Positions 50,688-59,432 of a stretch of 64,000 bases of DNA are shown here, piece by piece. The position numbers and the translations under genes were made by a program. Source of the stretch: Gracilaria domingensis (lineage: Eukaryota > Rhodophyta > Florideophyceae > Gracilariales > Gracilariaceae); the NCBI GenBank assembly GCA_022539475.1, contig VCMS01000022.1, forward strand, positions 1-64,000. Reading direction: 5' to 3'. The notes under the pieces are model-generated. The model saw only the letters and a program-made list of their open reading frames with translations, searched no databases and had not been told where the DNA came from. The number at the start of each line of letters is the position of its first letter. Position 1 is the stretch's first letter.

Positions 50688-53600
50688 CTACCAGCCTTTA
50701 GCCTGTTCCTCACCTTCTTCAGTCTCCTTCATCAAAAATTCTATCCACTTGTCACTAACGGTGCCAATTGGCGGAAGAGATGCATCGTCAAGCTCTGGAG
50801 CTTGCACCAAAGATCCCAGTCGATCCATAAGGGCTCTTCTTTTGAGGCCAACCGCTATGTTATCTGACTCTGAGAAAGCCAACATTCTCGACATCAACTC
50901 AAGAACGTCCCGCTTTCTTACTGATCCCACTCGAAAGTAGCTCACAAGCAACTGTCTGACAACCCTTCTGTCCACGAGCTGCCCGCCGGCATCTGGATGA
51001 TTCAACCGAGATAAGCTCTTCTCCAATTCCAGCTTGAGTTCTACTCTTTCATCGGCCAGACGCCCAATTGCACCTCGCAGCTCCTTAATTTCTTCGTCCT
51101 GGACCTTTAGTTTGTTCTCAGTCACATTGACTGATGATACCCGCTCCTTTGCGTCACTCAAAATCGAGTCCATGTCGTTTAGCTTTCGCTGCAGTTCAAT
51201 CGTTCTTTGTTCTACGAGCGAATCCTGAGCAGCCTCCAACTGCTCGATTGCTATTCTAAGATTCTCTTCAGCTTGACGATGTGTTTCTGCCAAAAGCTCA
51301 CATTCTTTGGCTTTAGCCTCTGCTTCATCAGCGGTCGATTGCAACTTGGAGCAAAGTGTCAAAGTCTTTTCCAGTTCCGAAGATGATTCTTGGAGTTCTG
51401 AGGCCAGGCGCTCCACTTCCTCCCGTTGCGCGACAGCAGACTCTTCCTCATGTTTTTGAAGTCGTCTATGAGCTTCCTCGAGGTCTTCGCCCAATGTAGT
51501 CACCTGATCTTGCAGGTAAACGATCTTCTCTTCAGCTTCATCTAGCTCGTTCGTCCGACTATTCAGTTGGGAGGTGAGCTTGGTACACAATGCACGAAGT
51601 TCCCCAGCTTCTTTTTCTGATCTCTCAAACTTGTCTGTCATCCTGTTCAAGTTGTGACGGAAGTCTTCCAGCTCATCTTCAATCTGGGCAATCACGTCTT
51701 CATAGTGCTTCTTTGCTTCCTCATGACCTTCTGATCGGGAATTATTGGCTTTCCGTTCTAGACGCTCATTAGAACCCCGGAAGGCGTCTCTTTCTTGTTC
51801 TGCAATCTCAGCTCTGTCAGTAAGTCTTTCCACCTCGTTCTCTGCATTTTGACACCTCTGCGTAGACTCTTCAAGATGACTCCGAGTTCTGCTCAGTTCA
51901 GCAACAAGCGATGCTGTTCCTCGAAGAACATGAACACCAATATTGCTCTGCACCTCGCGGTCTGCATATTCACTACCATCATCTGTAAACGTTTCGAAGT
52001 GTTCCACGTCCAAAGATTTCTGAATCATACCCCAAACAGTTTTCAGACTCGAAGTGAGCTTCTGCAGCTCCTGTCGCGCTTGCTCAACTTCCGATGTCGA
52101 CGCCTCTGCCATCTTTTCAATCTCCATCCGCAAACTTTCACGAGCCACCCTGAGCTGCTCGTCTAGTTCAGATTCTCGAATCTTTGATGTAGTGAGGGCG
52201 CTTGTAAGCTCCTCAAGCTGTTGCCGCACTGAGTCTTGTTCTGAGGAAGAGCTTTGAAGATTTCTTTGCGTTGTCATCAATTCCTTCTCCAATAAGGCAC
52301 ATCTCCCTTCAACTTCTTGCCTAGACTCCTTTTCTTCGGCTTGTTTAGTCAGTTCCATACCATATTCGTTAAGTTGTTGTTTGGTTAGCTCGTACTCTTG
52401 GGATGTTGTTAGTGCCTGACGGACTACTCTGGAAAGCAGTTCCGCATATACGGTAACAATACGAATAGCACTCGAAGGATCCACTTCTTGGTTCTCATCT
52501 GGTACTTCCGGCCATTTAAATGCGTTACTGAAGGACGTCGGCGATTGTTCTACGAAAGCTGAAGCATTCTGCAGTGACGACTTGATCTTGTCATGAACAT
52601 CTGCGACCATTCTCTGGTAGGATGAAACCTCGGATTGCAAGGTCGCTATTTTCCCATTCGCTTCTTGTCTTGATTTCTGTTCTGCTAGTAGCTCGGCCTT
52701 CACGAGGCCTACCTCGACTCCAGATGTCTCCTTCGAAGTACATAGGTCAACTTCCAGTGTCTTAACTTCCTTTCTGACGGCCGCTAAGTGATCTTGAAGT
52801 TGGGCAACCCTCTGCCTCAACTCGTTTTTCTCTTGCTCAGATACACTATTCTGTGAAACAGCAGCATCCTTTTCTTTCAGCAAAACTTCCACTCTTCCAT
52901 GCAACTGAGAAATTTCATTCGCTGAAGAAGCACTCTTCTGCTTCAAAGAGCTTTCCTTTTCAAGTAATTCAGAGACCTCTCTACGGGACTGTTCCAACTT
53001 GCTCGCAAATTCTTCAAGTTCTTCTGTCTTTGACTGAAGCTTCTCCAGCACTAACACATGTTCTGCGGCTGAGCTCGATAGCTCTTGGGCTCTGAAGTTC
53101 GCATTATCGCGTTCTTCTCGGATGCGTACAACATCTGCCTTCAAACCATCTCGTTCGGTAGCCATAGATTCCAGCTTTGAGTGTAATGTCATGAACTCTT
53201 CCCCAGCAGCTCGAAGTCTTGTACTGGCTTCATCTCTTTGTCTTTGAAAGGTCCCTCTCTGCAGAGTAAGCTTCTCAATCTTGTTCGATAAGGAACTGAC
53301 TTTGCGTTGTGTTAGAACCAATGACTTCGTCTTCTGTTCACATTCTTGAGCTAAGGCCTTTTCCCTTGCGGAGACTGAGTCTGAGTTTGCAGTAGCAGCC
53401 GTCCTTTCTTGAATCAAACGATCTCGTTCACTTGAAAGAGCTTCAAATCTTTTCCTTAGCTCCGCGTTCTGATCTCGCATAGAAGAGTAGCGACTTCTAG
53501 CTTCATCTCGTTCACCTTTCAAAGAGGTACTGTCTCGCTTCGCATCCTGCAGGTCACGAATGGCTTGTTCATATCTGGCACTGAACGACTCAATCTCGTT

Positions 53601-56297
53601 TTCCAATCCAAGCTTTTCCTGATAAAAGCTGTTTCTTTCTTCAATAATATCGTGAGTGCGATCATTCATTGCCTGAATTTGTTTGGAAAGGAGATCAATT
53701 CTCATATCCTCTTCGTCCTTATCCTTCTCTCGACTGTTCAATGCGCGCTCCAATTCATGAATTCTGAGGTCCTTCTCCTGCAGAGCCGCAAGGCGATTAC
53801 GCTCATCCGCGTACAAGTCCTCGTACTCTTGCGCATGAACCTTGATTGACTCTAGTGCTTTCTCCCTTTCAAGATCAGCGATTTCACGCTCGTGACTAGC
53901 AATTTGCAATTGCTGTTTCAGATGCTCTTCTTGCAACTGGGCTTGGGATTGCACATGTTGCAACTGGCGTTGCAAATCATCTGTTTCATGCACGAGAGAA
54001 TTTCTCTCAGATGAGAGTCGTTCTATATCGGATCGCATTGTATCCATCTGCTCTGTAATCATCGCCTCTCTTTCACGCGCTGCGTCCTCATTTCCTCGCA
54101 TAACTTCTATCAAGTGGCGTGCTTCTTTGATTCCGTCTCCACCCCGTTCAACGGCGGCATCTCTTTCCGCCTCTGCGTCTTGTTTCTCACGAACCGCGAT
54201 CTCAATATCTCCATGAAGTAATTCTCTTTCTCGCGCAAGCGATTCGTTCTGCTCCTGAGTTCGCTCCAAATCGTCTTTCAGAGTAAGAATCGATCTTTTA
54301 AGATCTTCGTTTTGCTGCTCTTCGCTACTCTTCGCAGCCGTCGCTCTATCCCTCTCTTCAGTGAGTCGCTGTATCTCACTTCTCAACGCCTCCATTTCGT
54401 ATGCTGACTTCGGGTCCTGGTCTCGACTTGTAGTATACACCGGGAAAGCTTCTCTCGTCTCTACTTGCGCCTCAGTTGTTCTTTGTTCTGTCAAAATGGG
54501 TTTCTCACTCGCGTCGTTCTCCACCACATCGAATTGCTCGTTGTTTTCCGAAATGTGCTCATTTGCCAGAGATGGTGGATCCGGGATATTGTTCGACATC
54601 CAAAAACTATCCGCTACCTCCTGCGATGGCTGCTGAAACTCATCATGAGTGGTAAACGGGGAGCTGTCGGCCTGTTGAGACTCATTATGGGTAGCAATCG
54701 GCGAGTAACCGACCTCGTGAGACTCATCATAAGTAGTAAACGGCGACTTATTGAGCTCTGCATCTCCCTTCATTCGCAAGCTCGTCGAGAAATCTGGTTG
54801 CACGGAATCGTGGTTTTCAAAGGTATCAAGCGTTTCCGGTTCAAAGGCAATGGATTCTTCATGCACTTCCGTAGCAACGGAGGTTACAAACCCAGATTCT
54901 CTTTCAATTGTACCAGACGCTTCCGGTTCAGTGGGAGTAGATTCTTGTCGTACTTCAGATGTAGCGGAGAATACTAGTTCGGGTTCCCTCTCAAATGTAC
55001 TAAACGTTTCTGGTTCAGTAGGAGTACATTTTCGTTGCACTTCGAACGTAGCGGACGATACAAATTCAGATTCCCTTTCAAGGGTGTCAGACGCTTCCGT
55101 TTCAAAGAGATTAGATTGTTGTTGCACTTCGGGGGAAGCGGGGGATACAAATTCAGAGTGCCGTTCAACGGTGTCATACACTTCTGCTTCAAGAGCAGTA
55201 GCTTCTTGTTGTACTTCGGGGACAGCGAAAGGTACATATTCAGATTCTCTTTCTTGTGACACAGTTTCCTTCAAAACATGTTGCGCACAAGTGCTAGCAT
55301 CTGGAGAATCGCTTGGATCTGTGGCGGCGACCATGTTCGTTTCGGCAACTTGCACATGTTCTGGTAGGTCAGGAGGGAAAGAGCTTTGAGTTTCTTCTGG
55401 CTTGCTTGGTTCAACCGAGAACCAATCCACATCCTCTCCAGTCTCTTGCGCAGGTGGTTTCGGCTCCTCGCTATACATTTCTTCCACTTCATCACCGTCA
55501 ACATTCCAACCGTCGTCACCCCAGTCAAGGAACTCATCTGCACCCGCGTCTGCTTTCAGCGGCTTTTCTTCAGAAGGGGTTTCATCTGTTAGCCCAACTG
55601 TCCCCTGCGGCTCTTTTCCAATTTGTAGGAAACTGTCTTCTTCTTCAACTGCCTGGAAAGTGTCTTGTACCGACCATTGAACATCCGATACTGGCTCTAT
55701 ATCATTTAACACTTCTTCTTGCGGCGACGGTTCCGCTGCCTGAACTTCCGCTGTGCCGCTGAACACATCTATCTCGGGGGGTGCCGCCTCAGGTGACACT
55801 GTTTCTGAAGGTGTCTGCTGCGAAACTGATTGAGAATCATCCGCAGGTATGAACCCATTCTTCTGTTCTGCAATTGGATTTGCCGGGGTAACAAAGGATG
55901 TCGGAATAGGAGGTGCGAGCGCAGACGCTTGTGGTTTCGATGGAGCGATACCCGTTACAACGTATCGAGACCGCCGAGTTCCCTTTCGAGTATTAGCCTC
56001 TGCGGGGGCCTGCGGAGGGGCTTCAGGGATTGGTGGAGGCGCTAGCGCTGCGGGTGGAGGGGGTGGAGACGTTGGTGGCGGAGGCGACGTCAAGGCATCT
56101 TCTTCAAAACCGTTTTGATTCCAGTCGTCCCAACCGTCCTGTTGTGGTTCCTGTTCAGAGTGGGAATGCTCGACAGGGTGCACTGGGTCCCCGTCATCTT
56201 CTGCTGCTGCAGCCTGCAGTACACCGTGGGCGACTTGAGCAGCGGACTTTGCATGTTCGCGAACGCGCTCTCTGAAAGACCCAAGCTTCGTCCACAT
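50688..56297 (-). CDS. Golgin with GRAB domain (GMAP-210/Rud3-like), 1869 residues
   Basis: A very long single-exon gene. The N terminus (MWTKLGSFRERVREHAKSAA) can form an amphipathic helix, as in membrane-curvature sensors of GMAP-210. Residues about 40-640 are acidic, Pro/Glu/Ser-rich and disordered, with two tandem repeat families: about five copies of a 36-residue unit around 55260-54820 (core FVSSAT.EVQ...EPE...T.ER) and three copies of an 18-residue unit with DES/HNES. Residues about 660-1750 are nearly continuous coiled coil. The C terminus has VDRRVVRQLLVSYFR, RDVLELMSRMLAFSESD and a following VGL, matching the GRIP-related ARF1-binding (GRAB) domain. The expected role is tethering of vesicles at the cis-Golgi through ARF1. 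Confidence 0.85.
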   Translation of the reverse strand: MWTKLGSFRERVREHAKSAAQVAHGVLQAAAAEDDGDPVHPVEHSHSEQEPQQDGWDDWNQNGFEEDALTSPPPPTSPPPPPAALAPPPIPEAPPQAPAEANTRKGTRRSRYVVTGIAPSKPQASALAPPIPTSFVTPANPIAEQKNGFIPADDSQSVSQQTPSETVSPEAAPPEIDVFSGTAEVQAAEPSPQEEVLNDIEPVSDVQWSVQDTFQAVEEEDSFLQIGKEPQGTVGLTDETPSEEKPLKADAGADEFLDWGDDGWNVDGDEVEEMYSEEPKPPAQETGEDVDWFSVEPSKPEETQSSFPPDLPEHVQVAETNMVAATDPSDSPDASTCAQHVLKETVSQERESEYVPFAVPEVQQEATALEAEVYDTVERHSEFVSPASPEVQQQSNLFETEASDTLERESEFVSSATFEVQRKCTPTEPETFSTFEREPELVFSATSEVRQESTPTEPEASGTIERESGFVTSVATEVHEESIAFEPETLDTFENHDSVQPDFSTSLRMKGDAELNKSPFTTYDESHEVGYSPIATHNESQQADSSPFTTHDEFQQPSQEVADSFWMSNNIPDPPSLANEHISENNEQFDVVENDASEKPILTEQRTTEAQVETREAFPVYTTSRDQDPKSAYEMEALRSEIQRLTEERDRATAAKSSEEQQNEDLKRSILTLKDDLERTQEQNESLARERELLHGDIEIAVREKQDAEAERDAAVERGGDGIKEARHLIEVMRGNEDAAREREAMITEQMDTMRSDIERLSSERNSLVHETDDLQRQLQHVQSQAQLQEEHLKQQLQIASHEREIADLEREKALESIKVHAQEYEDLYADERNRLAALQEKDLRIHELERALNSREKDKDEEDMRIDLLSKQIQAMNDRTHDIIEERNSFYQEKLGLENEIESFSARYEQAIRDLQDAKRDSTSLKGERDEARSRYSSMRDQNAELRKRFEALSSERDRLIQERTAATANSDSVSAREKALAQECEQKTKSLVLTQRKVSSLSNKIEKLTLQRGTFQRQRDEASTRLRAAGEEFMTLHSKLESMATERDGLKADVVRIREERDNANFRAQELSSSAAEHVLVLEKLQSKTEELEEFASKLEQSRREVSELLEKESSLKQKSASSANEISQLHGRVEVLLKEKDAAVSQNSVSEQEKNELRQRVAQLQDHLAAVRKEVKTLEVDLCTSKETSGVEVGLVKAELLAEQKSRQEANGKIATLQSEVSSYQRMVADVHDKIKSSLQNASAFVEQSPTSFSNAFKWPEVPDENQEVDPSSAIRIVTVYAELLSRVVRQALTTSQEYELTKQQLNEYGMELTKQAEEKESRQEVEGRCALLEKELMTTQRNLQSSSSEQDSVRQQLEELTSALTTSKIRESELDEQLRVARESLRMEIEKMAEASTSEVEQARQELQKLTSSLKTVWGMIQKSLDVEHFETFTDDGSEYADREVQSNIGVHVLRGTASLVAELSRTRSHLEESTQRCQNAENEVERLTDRAEIAEQERDAFRGSNERLERKANNSRSEGHEEAKKHYEDVIAQIEDELEDFRHNLNRMTDKFERSEKEAGELRALCTKLTSQLNSRTNELDEAEEKIVYLQDQVTTLGEDLEEAHRRLQKHEEESAVAQREEVERLASELQESSSELEKTLTLCSKLQSTADEAEAKAKECELLAETHRQAEENLRIAIEQLEAAQDSLVEQRTIELQRKLNDMDSILSDAKERVSSVNVTENKLKVQDEEIKELRGAIGRLADERVELKLELEKSLSRLNHPDAGGQLVDRRVVRQLLVSYFRVGSVRKRDVLELMSRMLAFSESDNIAVGLKRRALMDRLGSLVQAPELDDASLPPIGTVSDKWIEFLMKETEEGEEQAKGW

Positions 56298-57195
56298 CCC
56301 GCTAACACTTGACGCGTGAGTCTATATGAGATGAGATCGTGATTAGAACAGTTAAAGGTAGTCTGCAATGGGGTGTTTAGACCGAAGAAGGGAAGTCTAA
56401 ACGCGTTAGAACCTTCTTCTTGACCCTGTTTGGGAAGAAATTACTTTGGCTGAACAGAACGTGCGAATCACTCTGCACCGAGTCTATGCACTTGGTCAAA
56501 ACGAAATTGAAATCAACAAAAAAACATGCATTGAGTTCATCCGTCTGTAATTCTCTCCAGTGCTCACAGTCACACAAACTGCGAATCACAGGAGTGACCG
56601 ACTTCAATCATCATCGCTTTCCTTCCGTGCTAACTTATTCTCCACATATTTCAACAACGTCGGGAGAGCAGACTTTTAGCGAGTCTGTTTCCTCCCTTCG
56701 TTGTTATAACCTGTGAATAGCCTGCGCTAAATAAAGACATCATTTCTTTCGTGCGATTGCTTCTACGCAGAAAGAGATTGCAAACTTTGCAAGCCGTGTG
56801 AGACTTGGTTTTTATTGATGCTCAAGCAGTAATGAACACTGTTCACATACCTTGTTCCGAACATGTCCTTGGCGCCATACAGATATCTCTATCCCTGGAG
56901 CAAAAGCAATACTAGTACGCGAATTGACCGTGAAATGCGATCGGTTCGTCCAGGACAGGCGCAGCAGATTGCAAAGCAAAAAAACAACTGAGTGGCATGT
57001 CGTGACATATTCAACCTGTCAGAACAGCAAAACGGTCCACTCAGAACTCTTCAAAAATGCTTTCGATGAAAACGTTGATACAGCTCTTCGTTGCTCAATT
57101 CTTACCGTAACGAGACCAGAGGGTCTGCTGTAGCAGAGGAATACAAGAAACACATGTGTATGACATCAAAAGAAAAGTCCGTGCGAGGTTGTATA
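56298..57195. other. Intergenic region
   Basis: About 0.9 kb between two minus-strand genes (golgin promoter and 3' flank of the AP endonuclease-like gene). No gene is supported. Confidence 0.4.
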
Positions 57196-58095
57196 TCACA
57201 AGATGCCGTCCGTCAACTCGATAATCATGGGGCAGTGATCACTTCCTCCAACGTGATCAAGAATCTTAACGCTCTTCACCGCAGGAATCATATCATCCGA
57301 CACCAAAGCATAGTCAAGTCTCCACCCATGATTCCGTTGGCGAGCGCCAGATTTGGAATCCCAGTAAGTGAAAGCGCGCTGCTCTGGATTCAAAGTGCGA
57401 AAGATATCAACCATTCCACAGGTTTCCAGAGTATCTTCAAAAGAAGTTCGCTCCAAACGAGAGTAGCCCGCACGATCTGCGACGCTTTGCTCGTCGTACA
57501 CGTCCAGAGGCGCTCTCGCCACGTTGAGATCGCCAACAAGCATTACGGGCTTGCCTCTTTGTCTCATGTTTCTGATGTGCTTTCTCAGCGCCTGATCCCA
57601 GGACATGCGCAGCCTGAGGCGGCTGAGAGAGGTGCCGGAGTTGAGGTTGTACACATTGATGAGAAACAGGCACGGATACTCAATCATGACCATGCGCCCC
57701 TCTTCATCGCCCACAATGTGGTTGATTTTGCGTTGACACACGTCTATCTTCTGGCGCGAATAGGTGACAGTGCCGGCATAGCCCAGTCGGGAGGTGCTGG
57801 AATGGAACACAACGTGCGGAAAGCGCGGCAGCAGATCGAAGAACAGGCTTTCATGTCGCTGCTGCAGTCGCGTGTGCTGCAGACACACGATTTGCGGGTC
57901 GTGCGTGCGAATCAAATTGGGCAGGGCGCGCGGGTCGTTTCGCGCGAGGGCGCGAAGTCCATTGACATTCCAGGACAGAATGGTGTGTGTGTCTGCGGAA
58001 GCGGTGCTGCAACGCGGCGCCCGACGAGCGCGACGCGCTTTGCTGCCAACTGGGATCGCGGACGGAGGCGCACAAAATGCGGTAAATGGGAGCAT
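57196..58095 (-). CDS. AP endonuclease/exonuclease III-like protein with Glu to His at the catalytic metal site
   Basis: The product is 299 residues from the ATG at 58095. The first 38 residues (with KARRARRAPR) look like an organellar leader. The fold matches class II AP endonucleases (APE1/ExoIII): LSWNVNGLRAL, then IVCLQHTRLQ, GYAGTVTYS, FLINVYNLNSG, VGDLNVARAPLDV, AGYSRLERTSF, GWRLDYALVS and GGSDHCPM. These hold the Asn, Tyr, Asp-Asn, Asp and His of the active site. The CLQET motif, whose Glu binds the catalytic metal (Glu96 in human APE1), reads CLQHT here; the codon is CAC. A two-base change is needed, so a read error is unlikely. Activity may be lost, weak or altered. It is divergent to the SVIP-like gene. 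Confidence 0.85.
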   Translation of the reverse strand: MLPFTAFCAPPSAIPVGSKARRARRAPRCSTASADTHTILSWNVNGLRALARNDPRALPNLIRTHDPQIVCLQHTRLQQRHESLFFDLLPRFPHVVFHSSTSRLGYAGTVTYSRQKIDVCQRKINHIVGDEEGRMVMIEYPCLFLINVYNLNSGTSLSRLRLRMSWDQALRKHIRNMRQRGKPVMLVGDLNVARAPLDVYDEQSVADRAGYSRLERTSFEDTLETCGMVDIFRTLNPEQRAFTYWDSKSGARQRNHGWRLDYALVSDDMIPAVKSVKILDHVGGSDHCPMIIELTDGIL

Positions 58096-58104
58096 GCTGG
58101 AGGC

Positions 58105-58124
58105 GGGGGGGGGGGGGGGGGGGG
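58105..58124 (-). promoter_or_regulatory. Poly-G20 (poly-C on coding strand) 10 bases before the AP endonuclease start
   Basis: Twenty G on the plus strand. On the gene's own strand this is C20 ending 9 bases before the ATG at 58095. Confidence 0.4.
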
Positions 58125-58381
58125 CTGCGGAGATCGTTTCTCGCACAAACGTGGCCGTGGCGGCCAGCTCCGCCTCGCAGCGTCTGCACTCGCGCACAGA
58201 AACGCAGCGGCCGCACGCGCCAAAAAGCGGGGCAGGACAGCGAAAAGGCGCGCTGCAAATTGCAAACGTTTCAAAAGCAGGCGCGCACCAGACATACAAC
58301 GCGCGGCCCCCCCCCCCCCCCCGCCCGCGCGCCTCGCTCAGGCGCCGTCGACAGCACGCAAGCAGGGCGGCGCAGAAGACG

Positions 58382-58866
58382 ATGGGAAACCTGTGCTGCG
58401 GCGAGGACGAAGTGGCGGCGAGGAAGGCGCCCAAGCAGACGGTGTCCGGCGCGCCGCCGCCGCGCAACGTGATGACGCCCGGGACGGCGGAGCGGCGCGA
58501 GCAGGCGCTCAAGGCGGCGGAGGAGCGCGACCGCCAAGGCAAGGTGCGCGGCACGCAACGCCAGCAGTAAGTACCGCCACCCCCTGCGCGCGCGCGCACG
58601 CTCGGCGCGGCATGGCGAAGCTGGCGCTCTAACCCCCCCGCCCCGATGCGTGCGTCCCGCGCGCGACAGCCCCAAGCCGAAGCGCAAGTCGTTCGACAGG
58701 CCGCCAGCCGCCAAGGGCGGCGTCGACGTAGCCGTAAGTCACGCCCCACCCCCACCCGCACGCCGCCCCCCCCCCCCCCGCAGCCGCCGCCGCGCGCAGA
58801 AACTAACCGCACGCCGCGCCGCCCGCCACCGCGCACACGTACGCGCGCGCGCAGGACTGGATGTGA
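58382..58866 (+). CDS. Acylated SVIP-like small protein, three exons
   Basis: Exons 58382-58566, 58670-58733 and 58855-58866 join in frame (introns of 103 and 121 bases, GTAAGT donors, CAG acceptors) into an 86-residue protein. The start MGNLCC is a strong signal for N-myristoylation at Gly2 and palmitoylation at the cysteines. A helix RREQALKAAEERDRQG follows, then KVRGTQRQHPKPKRKSFDRP and a C-terminal DW. The layout, acylated start and a helix of the VIM type, resembles SVIP, which in animals anchors p97/VCP at the endoplasmic reticulum. The match is to pattern rather than to long identity, so the family call is tentative. The gene shares a 286-bp divergent promoter with the AP endonuclease-like gene. 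Confidence 0.6.
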
Positions 58867-59432
58867 TGACGAGCAGCAGCAAAGTGTAAAGCAGCGGCCG
58901 CAGCCGCCGGCCGCCGGCCGTAGGGTTTGCCGCGCAATGCACAAAGATGCGCATTCTCCCCACGCGCGCCAATGGGCGGCAGCGCGCCACGCCCCGCCAA
59001 TCAGCGCGGCGCGCGCGCCAGCAGCGCCGCGCCGTTACCGGCCGCGTGCAAATTGCACGCGCAGCGCGCCCAATGCGCGGCGCCCGCCGCCGCGCGCGCA
59101 GCGAGCGGCGCGCCGCGCGTGACGGCGCCGTCGCAAGAGCGCCGCGCGGCGGCGCCGCGGCAGTCTGCTAGTCGCCGCCAGCGGCGCTGCCAGGCGCAAC
59201 CCTCTTACCAGCTACGCTCCCCCGCACCGCGCGCCACACACCCGCGCTGCGTGCGTCCAACTTGCAACCCGCGCGCGTCTACCCCGCCCGCCCCGCGTTC
59301 CCCCCCCCCCCCCTCCCCCGCAGCACTTGCTTCGCCCGCCGCGCCGCCCGTTCCAACCCCTCCGCGTGTCCGCCCGCCGCGTCCCTCCCCTCCCCTCCCC
59401 CCCCCCCCCCCCCACCACCCCCCAACGCACGT
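58867..59432. other. CpG-rich intergenic region with poly-C runs before the kinase
   Basis: Very rich in GCGCGC. C-runs lie at 59300-59313 and 59397-59413, the second ending about 20 bases before the kinase ATG. Confidence 0.5.

Noticed and set aside
57091-58632. A 513-codon plus-strand frame antisense to the AP endonuclease-like gene
   Set aside because: The minus strand has all conserved motifs; the plus frame is composed of Arg/Gly/Ala-rich translation of CpG DNA.
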